Source: Aquipseudomonas alcaligenes
Lineage (GTDB): Bacteria > Pseudomonadota > Gammaproteobacteria > Pseudomonadales > Pseudomonadaceae
Length of the DNA stretch: 64,000 bases
Assembly: GCF_900156545.1 (NCBI RefSeq)
Contig: NZ_FTNW01000002.1
Location: 434,001-498,000 of the forward strand
Reading direction: 5' to 3'
Shown: one piece after another, positions 25,031 through 34,241 of the stretch
Layout: every line of letters begins with the position of its first letter
How positions within the stretch are numbered: position 1 is the first letter of the stretch
Translations under genes and position numbers: made by a program
Notes under the pieces: model-generated
Told to the model about the DNA's origin: nothing
Database searches by the model: none
Seen by the model: the letters and a program-made list of their open reading frames with translations, nothing else

Positions 25031-25333
25031 ATGAAAGCTTACCAACCTCTGCTGCTGGGCCTGGGCATGCTCGCCCTGGCCGGCTGCGACAGCGCCGAAC
25101 AGGCCGCCGAGAGCTTCACCAAGAAAGTCGAGGAAGCCGCCGTGGAAACCGCTCGCGAGAGCCTGGGCGAGACCCTCAAGGAGTTCGACAAGCAGGTCGA
25201 GCAGCTCAACGAGAAGGTCGACAAGGCTCAGGAAAGCACTCGCCAGTTCATGGACCAGGCGCAGCCGAAGCCCGAGCAGGAAGCGCCGGCACAAGGCGCG
25301 GAACAGCCTGGCCAGACCACGGTAGAGACCTGA
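25031..25333 (+). CDS. Small helical outer- or inner-membrane lipoprotein
   Basis: 100 aa. The signal peptide has a lipobox LALAGC (Cys19). The mature part is almost entirely charged and helical (EQAAESFTKKVEEAA, EFDKQVEQLNEKVDKAQ), a likely coiled coil, with a Pro/Glu/Gln-rich tail. GGAGG stands 6-9 nt before the ATG. It follows the TerC gene closely, so perhaps accessory to it; function unknown. Confidence 0.78.
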   Translation: MKAYQPLLLGLGMLALAGCDSAEQAAESFTKKVEEAAVETARESLGETLKEFDKQVEQLNEKVDKAQESTRQFMDQAQPKPEQEAPAQGAEQPGQTTVET

Positions 25334-26089
25334 TCAGCCAGCAAACGCCGCATGCAACAGGTGCGGCAGCACCACTCCGGCAGCCCCCTGAACGCTATGT
25401 TCTCGGGGGCTGCCGCTGATCACTGGCTGCGGGTTGATGTGCACCACCTGAGCGCCGTTGCGCAGAGCGATCTGCGGCACCTGCGCGGCGGGGTAGACCA
25501 ACCCCGAGGTGCCGATCGACATCAGCAGGTCGCATTCCGCCGCGGCCGCGAAGGCGCGCTGTAACGCCAGCTGCGGTAGCGCCTCACCGAACCACACCAC
25601 ACCCGGACGCACTCGCCCGCCACAGACCACGCAAGCTGGAGGTGGCAGGCGCCGGCCCTGCTCCGGCTCGTTCAACTCGGCATCCAGCCCCGCGTAAGGC
25701 GCTCCGCAGTCGAAGCAGCGCGGCGCATGCAGGCTGCCATGCAGATGGAGCACCTCCTCGCTGCCGGCACGTTCGTGCAGGTCGTCGACATTCTGGGTCA
25801 CCAGGGTCAGCCGCGGCACCCGGCTCGCCAGCTCGGCAATCGCCCGGTGCGCCGCATTCGGCTCGGCCCGCAACACCCGCTGGCGACGCCACTCGTACCA
25901 ACCCCAGACCAGTTCCGGGTCGGCCAAAAAAGCCTCGGGCGTGGCCAGCCGCGCCGGATCGAAGCGCGCCCACAGGCCGGTCAGCGCATCACGGAAGGTG
26001 GGAATGCCGCTCTCGGCGGAGACGCCGGCACCACTGAACACCAGCAGGTGACGACAGGTGCGCAGTGCTTCGGCGATCATGAGGGACAT
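25334..26089 (-). CDS. cobB: NAD-dependent protein deacylase, sirtuin class III (CobB type)
   Basis: 251 aa. The NAD-binding GAGVSAESGIPTFRD is at about 19-33, TQNVDDLHERAG carries the NAD/catalytic region, and HLHGS the catalytic His. The zinc Cys pairs are CFDC and CVVC. The Y-x-x-R motif in WYEWRR matches the SIRT5/CobB type that accepts succinyl and malonyl lysine. The chosen start, MSLMIAEAL, sits just before the Rossmann fold; an in-frame ATG 17 codons upstream is possible. It converges with the lipoprotein gene with no spacer. Confidence 0.9.
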   Translation of the reverse strand: MSLMIAEALRTCRHLLVFSGAGVSAESGIPTFRDALTGLWARFDPARLATPEAFLADPELVWGWYEWRRQRVLRAEPNAAHRAIAELASRVPRLTLVTQNVDDLHERAGSEEVLHLHGSLHAPRCFDCGAPYAGLDAELNEPEQGRRLPPPACVVCGGRVRPGVVWFGEALPQLALQRAFAAAAECDLLMSIGTSGLVYPAAQVPQIALRNGAQVVHINPQPVISGSPREHSVQGAAGVVLPHLLHAAFAG

Positions 26090-26220
26090 GGCAGGCTCGC
26101 AGTGAAGGTCAGCCTGCATTGTCTCCAGGTCGGCAGGCATGTCGCCAGCCGCATTTTGCAGCGCAGGCCCAGCCCTCTAAACTCCTGCGCCCTCCCCTCG
26201 CCGGCAGTCTCGTAACCAGC

Positions 26221-27132
26221 ATGTCCTTCCCCCTTAGCCGCAATGCGGCAACCCTGTGCGGCCTCATGGCCATCGTGCTGTGGAGCACCATCGTCGGGCT
26301 GATCCGCAGCGTCAGCGAGCACTTCGGCGCCGTCGGCGGCGCGGCGCTGATCTACACGGTCGGCGCCCTCCTGCTCGCGCTGCTGCTCGGGCGCCCGCGC
26401 CTGCGCGGTTTCCCGCGCGCCTATCTGCTGCTCGGCAGCCTGCTGTTCGTCGCCTATGAGTGGTGCCTGGCGCTGTCGCTGGGCTTTGCCGACAACCGCA
26501 TGCAGGCCATCGAACTGAGCGTGATCAACTACCTGTGGCCATGCTTCACCATCCTCCTGGCCATCGTCATGAACGGCCAGCGGGCCCGCTGGCCGATAGT
26601 GCCGGGCATTGCCCTGGCATTGCTCGGCATCGTTTGGGTGGCCAGCGGCGAGCAGTCGATTTCCCTGCGCCAGACCCTGGCCAACGCCGCCAGCAATCCA
26701 CTCGCCTACGCGCTGGCGTTCTCCGGCGCGGTGCTCTGGGGGCTGTACTGCAACGTGACCAAACGCTATGCCGAGGGACGTAACGGCGTGGTGCTGTTCT
26801 TCATCCTGGTGGCGGCCTCGCTGTGGCTCAAATACCTGGCCGGCGAACGGGCGCCACTGGTCTTCAACCTGCCGGCCAGCCTGGAGCTGCTGGCGGCCGG
26901 GGCCGCCATGGCGGGCGGCTATGCGCTGTGGAACCTGGGCATCCTGCGCGGCAACCTGACGCTGATGGCCAGCGCCTCGTACTTCACCCCGGTGCTCTCG
27001 GCGCTGTTCGCCATGCTCTGGCTGGCGACGCCGCTGGGCGCCTCGTTCTGGCAGGGTGTGGCGATGGTGATCGGCGGCTCGCTGCTGTGCTGGCTGGCGA
27101 CCCGCGAGAGCGGCGCCGCGGCGTCCGACTGA
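26221..27132 (+). CDS. yddG: EamA-family aromatic amino acid exporter (YddG type)
   Basis: 303 aa with ten predicted membrane helices in two EamA repeats. ELSVINYLWPCFTILLA and ASASYFTPVLSALFA are characteristic of YddG, which exports aromatic amino acids and related compounds. The ATG begins the first helix-leading segment (MSFPLSRNAATLCGLMAIVLW); an in-frame extension upstream overlaps the divergent sirtuin leader and is less likely. Confidence 0.82.
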   Translation: MSFPLSRNAATLCGLMAIVLWSTIVGLIRSVSEHFGAVGGAALIYTVGALLLALLLGRPRLRGFPRAYLLLGSLLFVAYEWCLALSLGFADNRMQAIELSVINYLWPCFTILLAIVMNGQRARWPIVPGIALALLGIVWVASGEQSISLRQTLANAASNPLAYALAFSGAVLWGLYCNVTKRYAEGRNGVVLFFILVAASLWLKYLAGERAPLVFNLPASLELLAAGAAMAGGYALWNLGILRGNLTLMASASYFTPVLSALFAMLWLATPLGASFWQGVAMVIGGSLLCWLATRESGAAASD

Positions 27133-27145
27133 AGCGCCCGCCCGC

Positions 27146-27424
27146 TCAGCCGGCCAGCGCCACCGGCGGCGAACGGTGCAGGCGATACAGCCCCTCGTCA
27201 TCGCGCGTCACCAGCCCACAGGCCAGCAGACGACTGAGCACCTGGCGCACGCTGAGCACGGAGATCTGCTCATCGGCCAGCCGCAACTGTTCATGCAGGT
27301 CCCGCGAGCGCAACCCGCGCTCACTGCGCTGCAGCACGTCGAGAATCTTCAGCCGCACCAGGCTCACCTTCAGTCCGGCTCCCTGTAACAGCTTGCGCAG
27401 TTGCCGGCGCTCGTTTGCGTCCAT
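27146..27424 (-). CDS. Fur-like winged-helix protein lacking the dimerisation domain
   Basis: 92 aa. Residues about 10-80 have the pattern of the Fur/Zur DNA-binding domain (LLQGAGLKVSLVRLKILDVL, then LSVRQVLSRLLACGLV, then a short wing). The metal-binding and dimerisation half of normal Fur proteins (about 140-150 aa) is missing, and no His/Cys metal ligands are seen. The C-terminus ends cleanly (HRSPPVALAG), so it looks like a compact family rather than a fresh truncation. Target genes are unknown. It converges with the yddG-like exporter gene (13-bp gap). Confidence 0.65.
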   Translation of the reverse strand: MDANERRQLRKLLQGAGLKVSLVRLKILDVLQRSERGLRSRDLHEQLRLADEQISVLSVRQVLSRLLACGLVTRDDEGLYRLHRSPPVALAG

Positions 27425-27685
27425 GCCACTCTCCCTGTGCACTTGATTCGCGCCTTGTCGCCAAGGCCTGCTTATCAAGACGAACGAGCCCCGGAAAACT
27501 GCAAGCAAAATGCAACTTTTTTGTCTCGCGCACGACCCACCCTTTGTGCTATTTCTCGACCGCCCGGCCCTACTGCCAGACAGGGTGCAAGCAGCGACTC
27601 GACACCAAGAGCTGCACCACCGCCGGAGCCATTGCAAGGGGTGGCGGCATTGCCGCCGATAACAGACAAGCCCGTGGGGAAAGAG

Positions 27686-27979
27686 ATGAAAAGGCTTGTA
27701 CTGCTGATGATCACGCTGGCGCTGGTCGCCGGTTGTTCCGCAACTGCCAAAACGTACGAAAAGAAGGGCCGCAAGGGCCTCAATATCAACTGCTCGGGAC
27801 TCACCTCCAGCTGGGAACAGTGCGAACAGAAGGCCGCACGCGCCTGCGGCTCCAGGGGCTACAAGGTGATCGCCAAGGCAGGCGATGACCAGAGCGAGGA
27901 AGACGATCCGGCAGACTTCGCTTTCGGCCTCAATCCGGCTGGCTTTTCCAGCCGTACCATGATCGTCCTCTGTCGCTGA
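27686..27979 (+). CDS. Small Cys-containing lipoprotein
   Basis: 97 aa. The signal peptide has a lipobox LVAGC (Cys17). The mature part has four further Cys (NCSG, EQCEQ, RACGS, VLCR), which could form two disulfides, and an acidic patch (DDQSEEDDPAD). GGGGAAAG precedes the ATG. It lies just upstream of the nap operon, but a link is not evident. No family recognised. Confidence 0.7.
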   Translation: MKRLVLLMITLALVAGCSATAKTYEKKGRKGLNINCSGLTSSWEQCEQKAARACGSRGYKVIAKAGDDQSEEDDPADFAFGLNPAGFSSRTMIVLCR

Positions 27980-28055
27980 TCTGCGTCGGGCTTTTGCCCT
28001 CATGAACAGTAGGGTCTAGTCTCCAGGACATCCGCACCAGCCAAGAAGTGCCGGA

Positions 28056-28211
28056 ATGTCCGATACCGCGAGCAAAGCCAAGGAAACTAGGCTGTTCCTG
28101 TTCCTGGTGATCTTCCTGTTCCCCATCCTCTCCGTCGCCATCGTCGGCGGCTACGGCTTTCTGGTCTGGATCATTCAGATCTTCGCCGGGCCGCCGGGGC
28201 CACCCGGTTAG
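28056..28211 (+). CDS. napE: Periplasmic nitrate reductase membrane protein NapE
   Basis: 51 aa. A short charged N-terminus (SDTASKAKETR) is followed by one membrane helix (about 13-42) and a GPPGPPG tail, the typical NapE layout. The role of NapE is not settled; it is the first gene of many nap operons. napD begins 13 nt after its stop. Confidence 0.9.
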   Translation: MSDTASKAKETRLFLFLVIFLFPILSVAIVGGYGFLVWIIQIFAGPPGPPG

Positions 28212-28224
28212 CCGGGGCACGCTC

Positions 28225-28485
28225 ATGGACGACGTCCTGCACATCGCCAGCCTGCTGGTGCACTGCCATCCGGACCAGTTGGACGCCCTGCGTGCCAACC
28301 TGGCGCGCCTACCCGAACTCGAACTGCATCAGAGCAGCCCCAGCGGCAAGCTGGTGGTGGTACTTGAGGCGCGCGACGAGGCGACCGTGCTCGAGCGCCT
28401 GCATGCCATCCAGCAGTTGCCGGGCGTGCTCGGCGCCGCGCTGATCTATCACGAATGCCTCGATGCTGAAGGAGAAGCCCGATGA
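28225..28485 (+). CDS. napD: NapA maturation chaperone NapD
   Basis: 86 aa with a ferredoxin-like fold pattern ([21 protein letters not shown], then KLVVVLEA). NapD binds the twin-arginine signal peptide of NapA and delays export until the molybdenum cofactor is in place. Its stop overlaps the napA start by ATGA. Confidence 0.92.
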   Translation: MDDVLHIASLLVHCHPDQLDALRANLARLPELELHQSSPSGKLVVVLEARDEATVLERLHAIQQLPGVLGAALIYHECLDAEGEAR

Positions 28486-30986
28486 AGCTGACCCGCCGCG
28501 AATTCGCCAAGGCCCAGGCCGCCGCCATCGCCGCCCTGGCCGCCGGGATGCCGCTGACCAGCGCGGCGAGCAACCTGCTCACCGACGCCGACCTCACCTC
28601 CCTCGACTGGAACAAGGCGCCGTGCCGCTTCTGCGGCACCGGCTGCGGCGTGATGGTGGCAACCCGCGACGGCCGCGTGGTGGCGACCCACGGCGACATC
28701 AAGGCCGAGGTCAACCGCGGCTTGAACTGCGCCAAGGGCTACTTCCTGTCGAAAATCATGTACGGCAGCGACCGCCTCAACCAGCCGCTGCTGCGCATGA
28801 AGAACGGCCAGTACGACAAGCAGGGCGAGTTCCAGCCGGTGAGCTGGGAGCAGGCCTTCACGATCATGGCCGAGAAGACCAAGGCCGCGCTCAAGGCCCA
28901 CGGCCCCGAGGCGGTCGGCATGTTCGGCTCCGGGCAGTGGACGGTGTGGGAAGGCTACGCCGCCAACAAGCTGATGAAGGCTGGTCTGCGCTGCAACAAC
29001 ATCGACCCCAACGCCCGCCACTGTATGGCTTCGGCGGTGATGGGCTTCATGCGCAGCTTCGGCATGGACGAGCCGATGGGCTGCTACGACGACATCGAGG
29101 CCACCGACAGCTTCGTGCTGTGGGGCTCGAACATGGCCGAGATGCACCCGATCCTGTGGAGCCGCGTCACCGACCGCCGTCTCAGCCAGCCGCAGGTCAA
29201 GGTCGCGGTGCTATCGACCTTCGAGCACCGCAGCTTCGATCTGGCCGATATCCCCATGGTGTTCAAGCCGCAAACCGACCTGATCATCCTCAACTACATC
29301 GCCAACCACATCATCCAGTCCGGCGCGGTGAACCAGGATTTCGTCAAACGCCACACCCGCTTTGCCAAGGGCGCCGACGACATCGGCTACGGCCTGCGCC
29401 CCACCGACCCGCTGGAACAGAAGGCAAAGAACGCCACCAATGCCAATACCTGGAGCGACATCTCCTTCGAGCAGTTCGCCGCCTTCGTCAAACCCTACAG
29501 CCTGGAACGCGCCGCCGAGGAATCCGGGGTGCCGGCCGAGCGGCTCAAGGCGTTGGCCGAGCTGTATGCCGACCCCAAGCGCAAGGTGGTGTCGTTCTGG
29601 ACCATGGGCTTCAACCAGCACACCCGAGGCGTGTGGGCCAACAACCTGATCTATAACATCCACCTGCTCACCGGGAAGATCAGCGAGCCGGGCAACAGCC
29701 CCTTCTCGCTGACCGGCCAGCCTTCGGCCTGCGGCACCGCGCGCGAGGTCGGCACCTTCTCCCACCGCCTACCGGCGGACATGCTGGTGGCCAACCCCAA
29801 GCACCGCGCCACGGCCGAAAAGATCTGGAAGGTGCCCGCCGGGACCATCCAGGAGAAGCCCGGTTTCCACGCTGTGCAGCAGAGCCGCATGCTCAAGGAC
29901 GGCGTCCTCAAGGTGTACTGGACCCAGGTCACCAACAATATGCAGGCCGGCCCCAATGTGATGCAGGAAATCCTGCCCGGCTGGCGCAACCCGGAGGCCT
30001 TCGTCATCGTCTCCGACGTTTACCCCACCGTCTCGGCCCAGGCCGCCGATCTGATCCTGCCCAGCGCCATGTGGGTGGAGAAGGAAGGCGCCTACGGCAA
30101 CGCCGAGCGGCGTACCCAGTTCTGGCACCAGCTGGTCAAGGCGCCCGGCGAGGCCCGGTCCGACTTGTGGCAACTGGTGGAGTTCTCCAAATACTTCACC
30201 ACCGATGAGGTATGGCCCGCCGAGCTGCTGGCCAAGGCGCCGCAGCTCAGGGGCAAGACGCTGTTCGAGGTGCTGTTCAGGAACGGCCAGGTCGACCAGT
30301 TCCCCAGCAGCGATCTGGCCGCCGGCTACGCCAACGACGAGGCCGCAGCCTTCGGCTTCTACCTGCAGAAGGGCCTGTTCGAGGAATACGCCGCGTTCGG
30401 CCGTGGCCATGGTCACGACCTGGCCCCCTTCGACACCTACCACGAGACCCGCGGCCTGCGCTGGCCGGTGGTGGACGGCCAGGAAACCCGCTGGCGCTAC
30501 CGCGAGGGGCATGATCCCTACGTGGAAAAGGGCAGCGGCGTGCAGTTCTACGGCTACCCGGACAAGAAGGCGATCATCTTCGCCCTGCCCTACGAGCCGC
30601 CGGCCGAGGCACCGGACAAGGACTTCCCGTTCTGGCTCAGCACCGGCAGGGTGCTTGAGCACTGGCACACCGGCAGCATGACCCAGCGCGTCGACGAGCT
30701 GTACCGCGCCGTGCCGGACGCCCTGGTGTACATGCACCCGGACGACGCGCATGCACTCAAGGCGCGGCGCGGCAGCGAGGTGAAGGTGATCAGCCGGCGC
30801 GGCGAAATGCGCGCCCGCATCGAGACGCGCGGGCGCAACAAGCCACCGCGCGGGCTGGTGTTCGTGCCCTTCTTCGATGCCAACAAGCTGATCAACAAGG
30901 TCACCCTGGACGCCACCGACCCCATCTCCAAGCAGACCGACTACAAGAAGTGCGCGGTGCGCATCGAACTGGTCAGCCTGGCCTGA
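28482..30986 (+). CDS. napA: Periplasmic nitrate reductase catalytic subunit NapA
   Basis: An 834-aa molybdoenzyme that reduces nitrate to nitrite. A twin-arginine signal peptide ([12 protein letters not shown], cleavage near residue 30) leads to a [4Fe-4S] site [12 protein letters not shown] with the fourth Cys in LNCAKG, and then the bis-MGD-binding domains. The molybdenum Cys is probably the one in [10 protein letters not shown]. Length is typical of Pseudomonas NapA. It accepts electrons from NapB/NapC, encoded directly downstream, and serves redox balancing or the first step of denitrification. Confidence 0.97.
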   Translation: MKLTRREFAKAQAAAIAALAAGMPLTSAASNLLTDADLTSLDWNKAPCRFCGTGCGVMVATRDGRVVATHGDIKAEVNRGLNCAKGYFLSKIMYGSDRLNQPLLRMKNGQYDKQGEFQPVSWEQAFTIMAEKTKAALKAHGPEAVGMFGSGQWTVWEGYAANKLMKAGLRCNNIDPNARHCMASAVMGFMRSFGMDEPMGCYDDIEATDSFVLWGSNMAEMHPILWSRVTDRRLSQPQVKVAVLSTFEHRSFDLADIPMVFKPQTDLIILNYIANHIIQSGAVNQDFVKRHTRFAKGADDIGYGLRPTDPLEQKAKNATNANTWSDISFEQFAAFVKPYSLERAAEESGVPAERLKALAELYADPKRKVVSFWTMGFNQHTRGVWANNLIYNIHLLTGKISEPGNSPFSLTGQPSACGTAREVGTFSHRLPADMLVANPKHRATAEKIWKVPAGTIQEKPGFHAVQQSRMLKDGVLKVYWTQVTNNMQAGPNVMQEILPGWRNPEAFVIVSDVYPTVSAQAADLILPSAMWVEKEGAYGNAERRTQFWHQLVKAPGEARSDLWQLVEFSKYFTTDEVWPAELLAKAPQLRGKTLFEVLFRNGQVDQFPSSDLAAGYANDEAAAFGFYLQKGLFEEYAAFGRGHGHDLAPFDTYHETRGLRWPVVDGQETRWRYREGHDPYVEKGSGVQFYGYPDKKAIIFALPYEPPAEAPDKDFPFWLSTGRVLEHWHTGSMTQRVDELYRAVPDALVYMHPDDAHALKARRGSEVKVISRRGEMRARIETRGRNKPPRGLVFVPFFDANKLINKVTLDATDPISKQTDYKKCAVRIELVSLA

Positions 30987-30997
30987 GGAGCCCGATC

Positions 30998-31474
30998 ATG
31001 AGAAGCCTGCCCCTGCTGCTGGTGTTCCTGGCGAGCCTCGCCCAGGCCGCCGACTACCCGCTGGACGCCCCCGCACCCGATGGCCGCCGCCCCGGCGGCA
31101 CGATCAGCCAGGAACTGCCCGCGCCGCCGCTGGCCAACGACGAGAACAAGGACATCAAGCGCGAACGCGGCTACCCCGAACAGCCACCGACCATTCCCCA
31201 TGCCATCCGTGGCTACCAGGTCGACAAGAACGGCAACAAGTGCCTGACCTGCCACAGCCGCGCGGGCAGCGCCAAGACCCAGGCGCCGATGATCAGCATC
31301 ACCCACTACATGGACCGCGACGGTCAGCCCCTGGCCGCCGTCTCGCCACGGCGCTACTTCTGCACCCAGTGCCACGTGCCGCAGAAGGAGGTGAAGCCGC
31401 TGGTGGGCAACGACTTCCGCACCATCGACCAGCTGCTGCAGGACGAAGTGCAGCGCGCCGGCCAGACCCAGTGA
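30998..31474 (+). CDS. napB: Nitrate reductase diheme cytochrome subunit NapB
   Basis: 158 aa with a Sec signal peptide ending AQAA (about residue 18) and two c-type heme sites, CLTCH and CTQCH. It passes electrons from NapC to NapA in the periplasm. The ATG at 30998 starts the signal peptide and follows TGAGGAG. Confidence 0.94.
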   Translation: MRSLPLLLVFLASLAQAADYPLDAPAPDGRRPGGTISQELPAPPLANDENKDIKRERGYPEQPPTIPHAIRGYQVDKNGNKCLTCHSRAGSAKTQAPMISITHYMDRDGQPLAAVSPRRYFCTQCHVPQKEVKPLVGNDFRTIDQLLQDEVQRAGQTQ

Positions 31475-31481
31475 GGTGTCC

Positions 31482-32078
31482 ATGAAAGCCCTGTTTGCCT
31501 GGCTCAGCGGTTACTGGCACATCCTGCGCCGACCCAGCGTGCACTACAGCCTGGGGTTCCTCACCCTCGGCGGGTTCATCGCCGGCATCGTCTTCTGGGG
31601 CGGTTTCAACACCGCCCTGGAGGCGACCAACACCGAGCAGTTCTGCATCTCCTGCCATGAGATGGAGAGCAACGTGTACGTCGAGCTGCAGGACACCATC
31701 CACTACAGCAACCGCTCGGGCGTGCGCGCCACCTGCCCGGACTGCCACGTGCCGCACCAGTGGACGGACAAGATCGCGCGCAAGATGCAGGCGTCCAAGG
31801 AGGTCTGGGGCAAGATCTTCGGCACCATCAATACCCGCGACAAATTCCTCGAGAAGCGCCGCGAGCTGGCCGAGCACGAGTGGGCAAGGCTCAAGGCCAA
31901 CGACTCGCTGGAATGCCGCAACTGCCACGGCTTCGACTTCATGGACTTCACCCGGCAGAGCCCGCGGGCACGCGAGATGCACTCCACCGCCCTGGCCAGC
32001 GGCCAAGCCACCTGCATCGACTGCCACAAGGGCATCGCCCACAAGCTGCCGGACATGAGCGGCGTGCCTGGCTGGTAG
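31482..32078 (+). CDS. napC: Tetraheme quinol dehydrogenase NapC
   Basis: 198 aa. One N-terminal membrane anchor (about 22-44) and four heme c motifs: CISCH, CPDCH, CRNCH, CIDCH. NapC/NirT proteins oxidise membrane quinol and feed NapB. The ATG at 31482 is preferred to a GTG 6 nt upstream because of the TGAGG spacing. It is the last gene of the operon; napF, napG and napH are absent. Confidence 0.94.
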   Translation: MKALFAWLSGYWHILRRPSVHYSLGFLTLGGFIAGIVFWGGFNTALEATNTEQFCISCHEMESNVYVELQDTIHYSNRSGVRATCPDCHVPHQWTDKIARKMQASKEVWGKIFGTINTRDKFLEKRRELAEHEWARLKANDSLECRNCHGFDFMDFTRQSPRAREMHSTALASGQATCIDCHKGIAHKLPDMSGVPGW

Positions 32079-32081
32079 CAC

Positions 32082-33236
32082 TCAGCGGCGGCGATCGAGC
32101 AGGTTCACCACAAGGCGGTCCAGCCAGCCCCACAGGCGCTGCTGGATGCGCTTGAGCAGCGGTCGGCGCTGCCAGTCTTCGAGGGTGATCTCGCGGCTCT
32201 GCTGGAAGTCGGCAATGAAGCTGTCCGCCACCGCGCTGGTCAGCTGTAGATCGAGGGCTTCCAGGTTGGCTTCCAGGTTGAAGCGCAGGTTCCAGTGATC
32301 GAAATTGCATGAGCCGACGCTGACCCAGTCATCCACCAGCACCATCTTCAGATGCAGGAAGCGCGGCTGGTATTCGAAGATGCGTACGCCGGCCTTGAGC
32401 AGCCGCGGATAGTAGCGCTGACCGGCATAGCGCACCGGAGGATGATCGGTGTTGCGCCCGGTCAGCAGCAGGCGTACCTCCACCCCGCGCGCTGCGGCCC
32501 GCATCAGGAAGCGCCGCACCTTGCGGCTGGGCAGGAAGTAGGGCGTGGCCAGCCATACCCGCTGCTTGGCATGGCCGATACTGCGCAGCAGCGACTGGAC
32601 GATGTCCAGGTGCTGGCTGGAGTCGGCGTACGCCACCCGCCCCATGCCGACGCCGGCCGGCGGACAGGGCGGCAAATGCACCAGCCCCTGGGCATGGCCG
32701 GGCTTCCAGGGGCTGCGGCCCTCACAGGCCAGCCACTGGTGCTCGAACAGCACACGCCAGTGCGCCACCAGCGCGCCTTCCATGCGTACCATCACCTCGT
32801 GCCAGTAGTCACCGGGCTCCGGCGTCCAGAACTGGTCAGTGGCGCCGGTGCCACCGACATAGGCACAGCGCTCGTCGACCACCAGCAGCTTGCGATGATC
32901 GCGATACAGATTGCGCAGCCCCCTGCGCCAGCGCAGCGGGTTGTAGTGGCGCAGCTGCACACCGGCGACAGCCAGTTGCTCGCGCCAGGTGCGAGTGAAA
33001 CCCAGGCTGCCAAAGCCATCGAACAGGCAACAGACCTGGACCCTACGTCTGGCGGCGCGGCACAGCGCATCCACCAGCGCCGCGCTGCACAAGCCATCTT
33101 CCACCAGATACAGCTCGAGCAGCACCAGACGCTCGGCCGCGTCGATGTCGGCGAGCATGGCCGGCATGAAGGCCGGACCATCCACCAACAGCTCGAAGCG
33201 GTTGGCCGCCTTCCAGGGGAAGATGGTGCCGCTCAT
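32082..33236 (-). CDS. Cardiolipin synthase B-like phospholipase D protein
   Basis: 384 aa with two HKD motifs: DHRKLLVVD...GGTG (about residue 113) and HLKMVLVD...GSCNFD (about residue 297). This is the phospholipase D superfamily signature; length and layout suit ClsB-like cardiolipin synthase, which joins phosphatidylglycerol with another phospholipid or makes phosphatidyl alcohols. The ATG overlaps the stop of the upstream YceI-like gene (ATGA). The exact substrate pair is not evident. Confidence 0.83.
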   Translation of the reverse strand: MSGTIFPWKAANRFELLVDGPAFMPAMLADIDAAERLVLLELYLVEDGLCSAALVDALCRAARRRVQVCCLFDGFGSLGFTRTWREQLAVAGVQLRHYNPLRWRRGLRNLYRDHRKLLVVDERCAYVGGTGATDQFWTPEPGDYWHEVMVRMEGALVAHWRVLFEHQWLACEGRSPWKPGHAQGLVHLPPCPPAGVGMGRVAYADSSQHLDIVQSLLRSIGHAKQRVWLATPYFLPSRKVRRFLMRAAARGVEVRLLLTGRNTDHPPVRYAGQRYYPRLLKAGVRIFEYQPRFLHLKMVLVDDWVSVGSCNFDHWNLRFNLEANLEALDLQLTSAVADSFIADFQQSREITLEDWQRRPLLKRIQQRLWGWLDRLVVNLLDRRR

Positions 33237-33820
33237 CGCGAGGTGAAAATCATCACCGCGCCGACCGGGACCGACAGGCTGATGTTGGACAACCTGGCGA
33301 CCTTGCGCAGCGCCTCGACCCCCTCCTCCAGGCCAAAATGCTCGGCATGCAGCACCAGCGGCGCCAGGGTCACCACCTGGAAGCGCCGGTCATCCAGACG
33401 GGTGGCGAGCAGTTCGGCCATGTAGGCGTGTTTGCGCCCGCGAATCTCCACCTGTACCGGCAGGCTGATTTCCAGCTGGGCACCCGGGGCCAGGTCGGTG
33501 ATCGGCGCCAGGTTGAGCTGGGCCATGATGTGTGCGTCAGGAAATTCCTTCGTCTTGAACAGCAGGCTGCGCAGGCGCTCGTCGCGCACCGGAATGCCAG
33601 TGCTCACCGACTCCATTTCGACGCGCAGGCGCGCGGCGCCCTTGGCGTCGATACGGCCATGCAGGGTAAGAAAGCGATGCACCTCGGAGAGGTTGCCGGC
33701 CTTGGTGGAAATAAAGGACAGCCGCGAGGACTCGTTGTCCAGATACCAGTCTGCCTGCGCCGGCAGGCTCATGCAGGCGGCCAGCAGCGCGCCGCTGAAA
33801 AGGGAAAGAGGCTTGACCAT
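33233..33820 (-). CDS. YceI-family periplasmic protein
   Basis: 195 aa with a signal peptide ending PAQA (about residue 23) and the YceI lipocalin-like beta pattern (WYLDNESSRLSFISTKAG, LLFKTKEFPDA). Family members bind isoprenoid-type lipids in a barrel. It is translationally coupled to the downstream phospholipase D protein, which suggests shared lipid context (inference). The start codon is chosen at the signal peptide. Confidence 0.82.
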   Translation of the reverse strand: MVKPLSLFSGALLAACMSLPAQADWYLDNESSRLSFISTKAGNLSEVHRFLTLHGRIDAKGAARLRVEMESVSTGIPVRDERLRSLLFKTKEFPDAHIMAQLNLAPITDLAPGAQLEISLPVQVEIRGRKHAYMAELLATRLDDRRFQVVTLAPLVLHAEHFGLEEGVEALRKVARLSNISLSVPVGAVMIFTSR

Positions 33821-33911
33821 GGGCTCACTTGTATTGCGGTTTGAGCGCAACGATAGCGGCCCACGGCAGGCTTGCCAAACAGCGGACAGTTGCAGCGTGT
33901 GGCAGGCCCGA

Positions 33912-34241
33912 TCAGAGCGGATCGGCCTGGCCCTGCAGCTGACAGCCCTGGCGCGCATCCAGCCAGGCGGCGGTCTGGCTGCTACCCAGGCCACTGGCGG
34001 TCACCCGCTTACGCTCGACGTCGTCATGGAAGGCACTGAGCGGCAGGTACAGCTGGACGTAGCCGGCACAGTACTCGGCCGGGTTGCCGCTGACGTAGCG
34101 ACAGGAGCAGTACTCCTTGGCCGAGTAGGCACCGACGATGCCGGGAAAGGAAGCCAGATGCACGCGGTTGCTCCAGGCCAGCAGGGCCACGCCGACCAGC
34201 AGCAGGAGAAAGACCGAGAGGAAAGGACGGCGCCGGATCAT
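33912..34241 (-). CDS. Small membrane-anchored protein coupled to the serine hydrolase
   Basis: 109 aa. One N-terminal helix (about 8-24) and a periplasmic part with Cys residues in KEYCSCRYV, AEYCAG and QGCQL. No known domain. Its ATG overlaps the stop of the serine hydrolase gene (ATGA), so it may assist that enzyme in the periplasm. Confidence 0.65.
   Translation of the reverse strand: MIRRRPFLSVFLLLLVGVALLAWSNRVHLASFPGIVGAYSAKEYCSCRYVSGNPAEYCAGYVQLYLPLSAFHDDVERKRVTASGLGSSQTAAWLDARQGCQLQGQADPL

Noticed and set aside
27980..28055. FNR/ANR box upstream of napE
   Set aside because: No sequence close to TTGAT-N4-ATCAA was found in the 76-bp gap.
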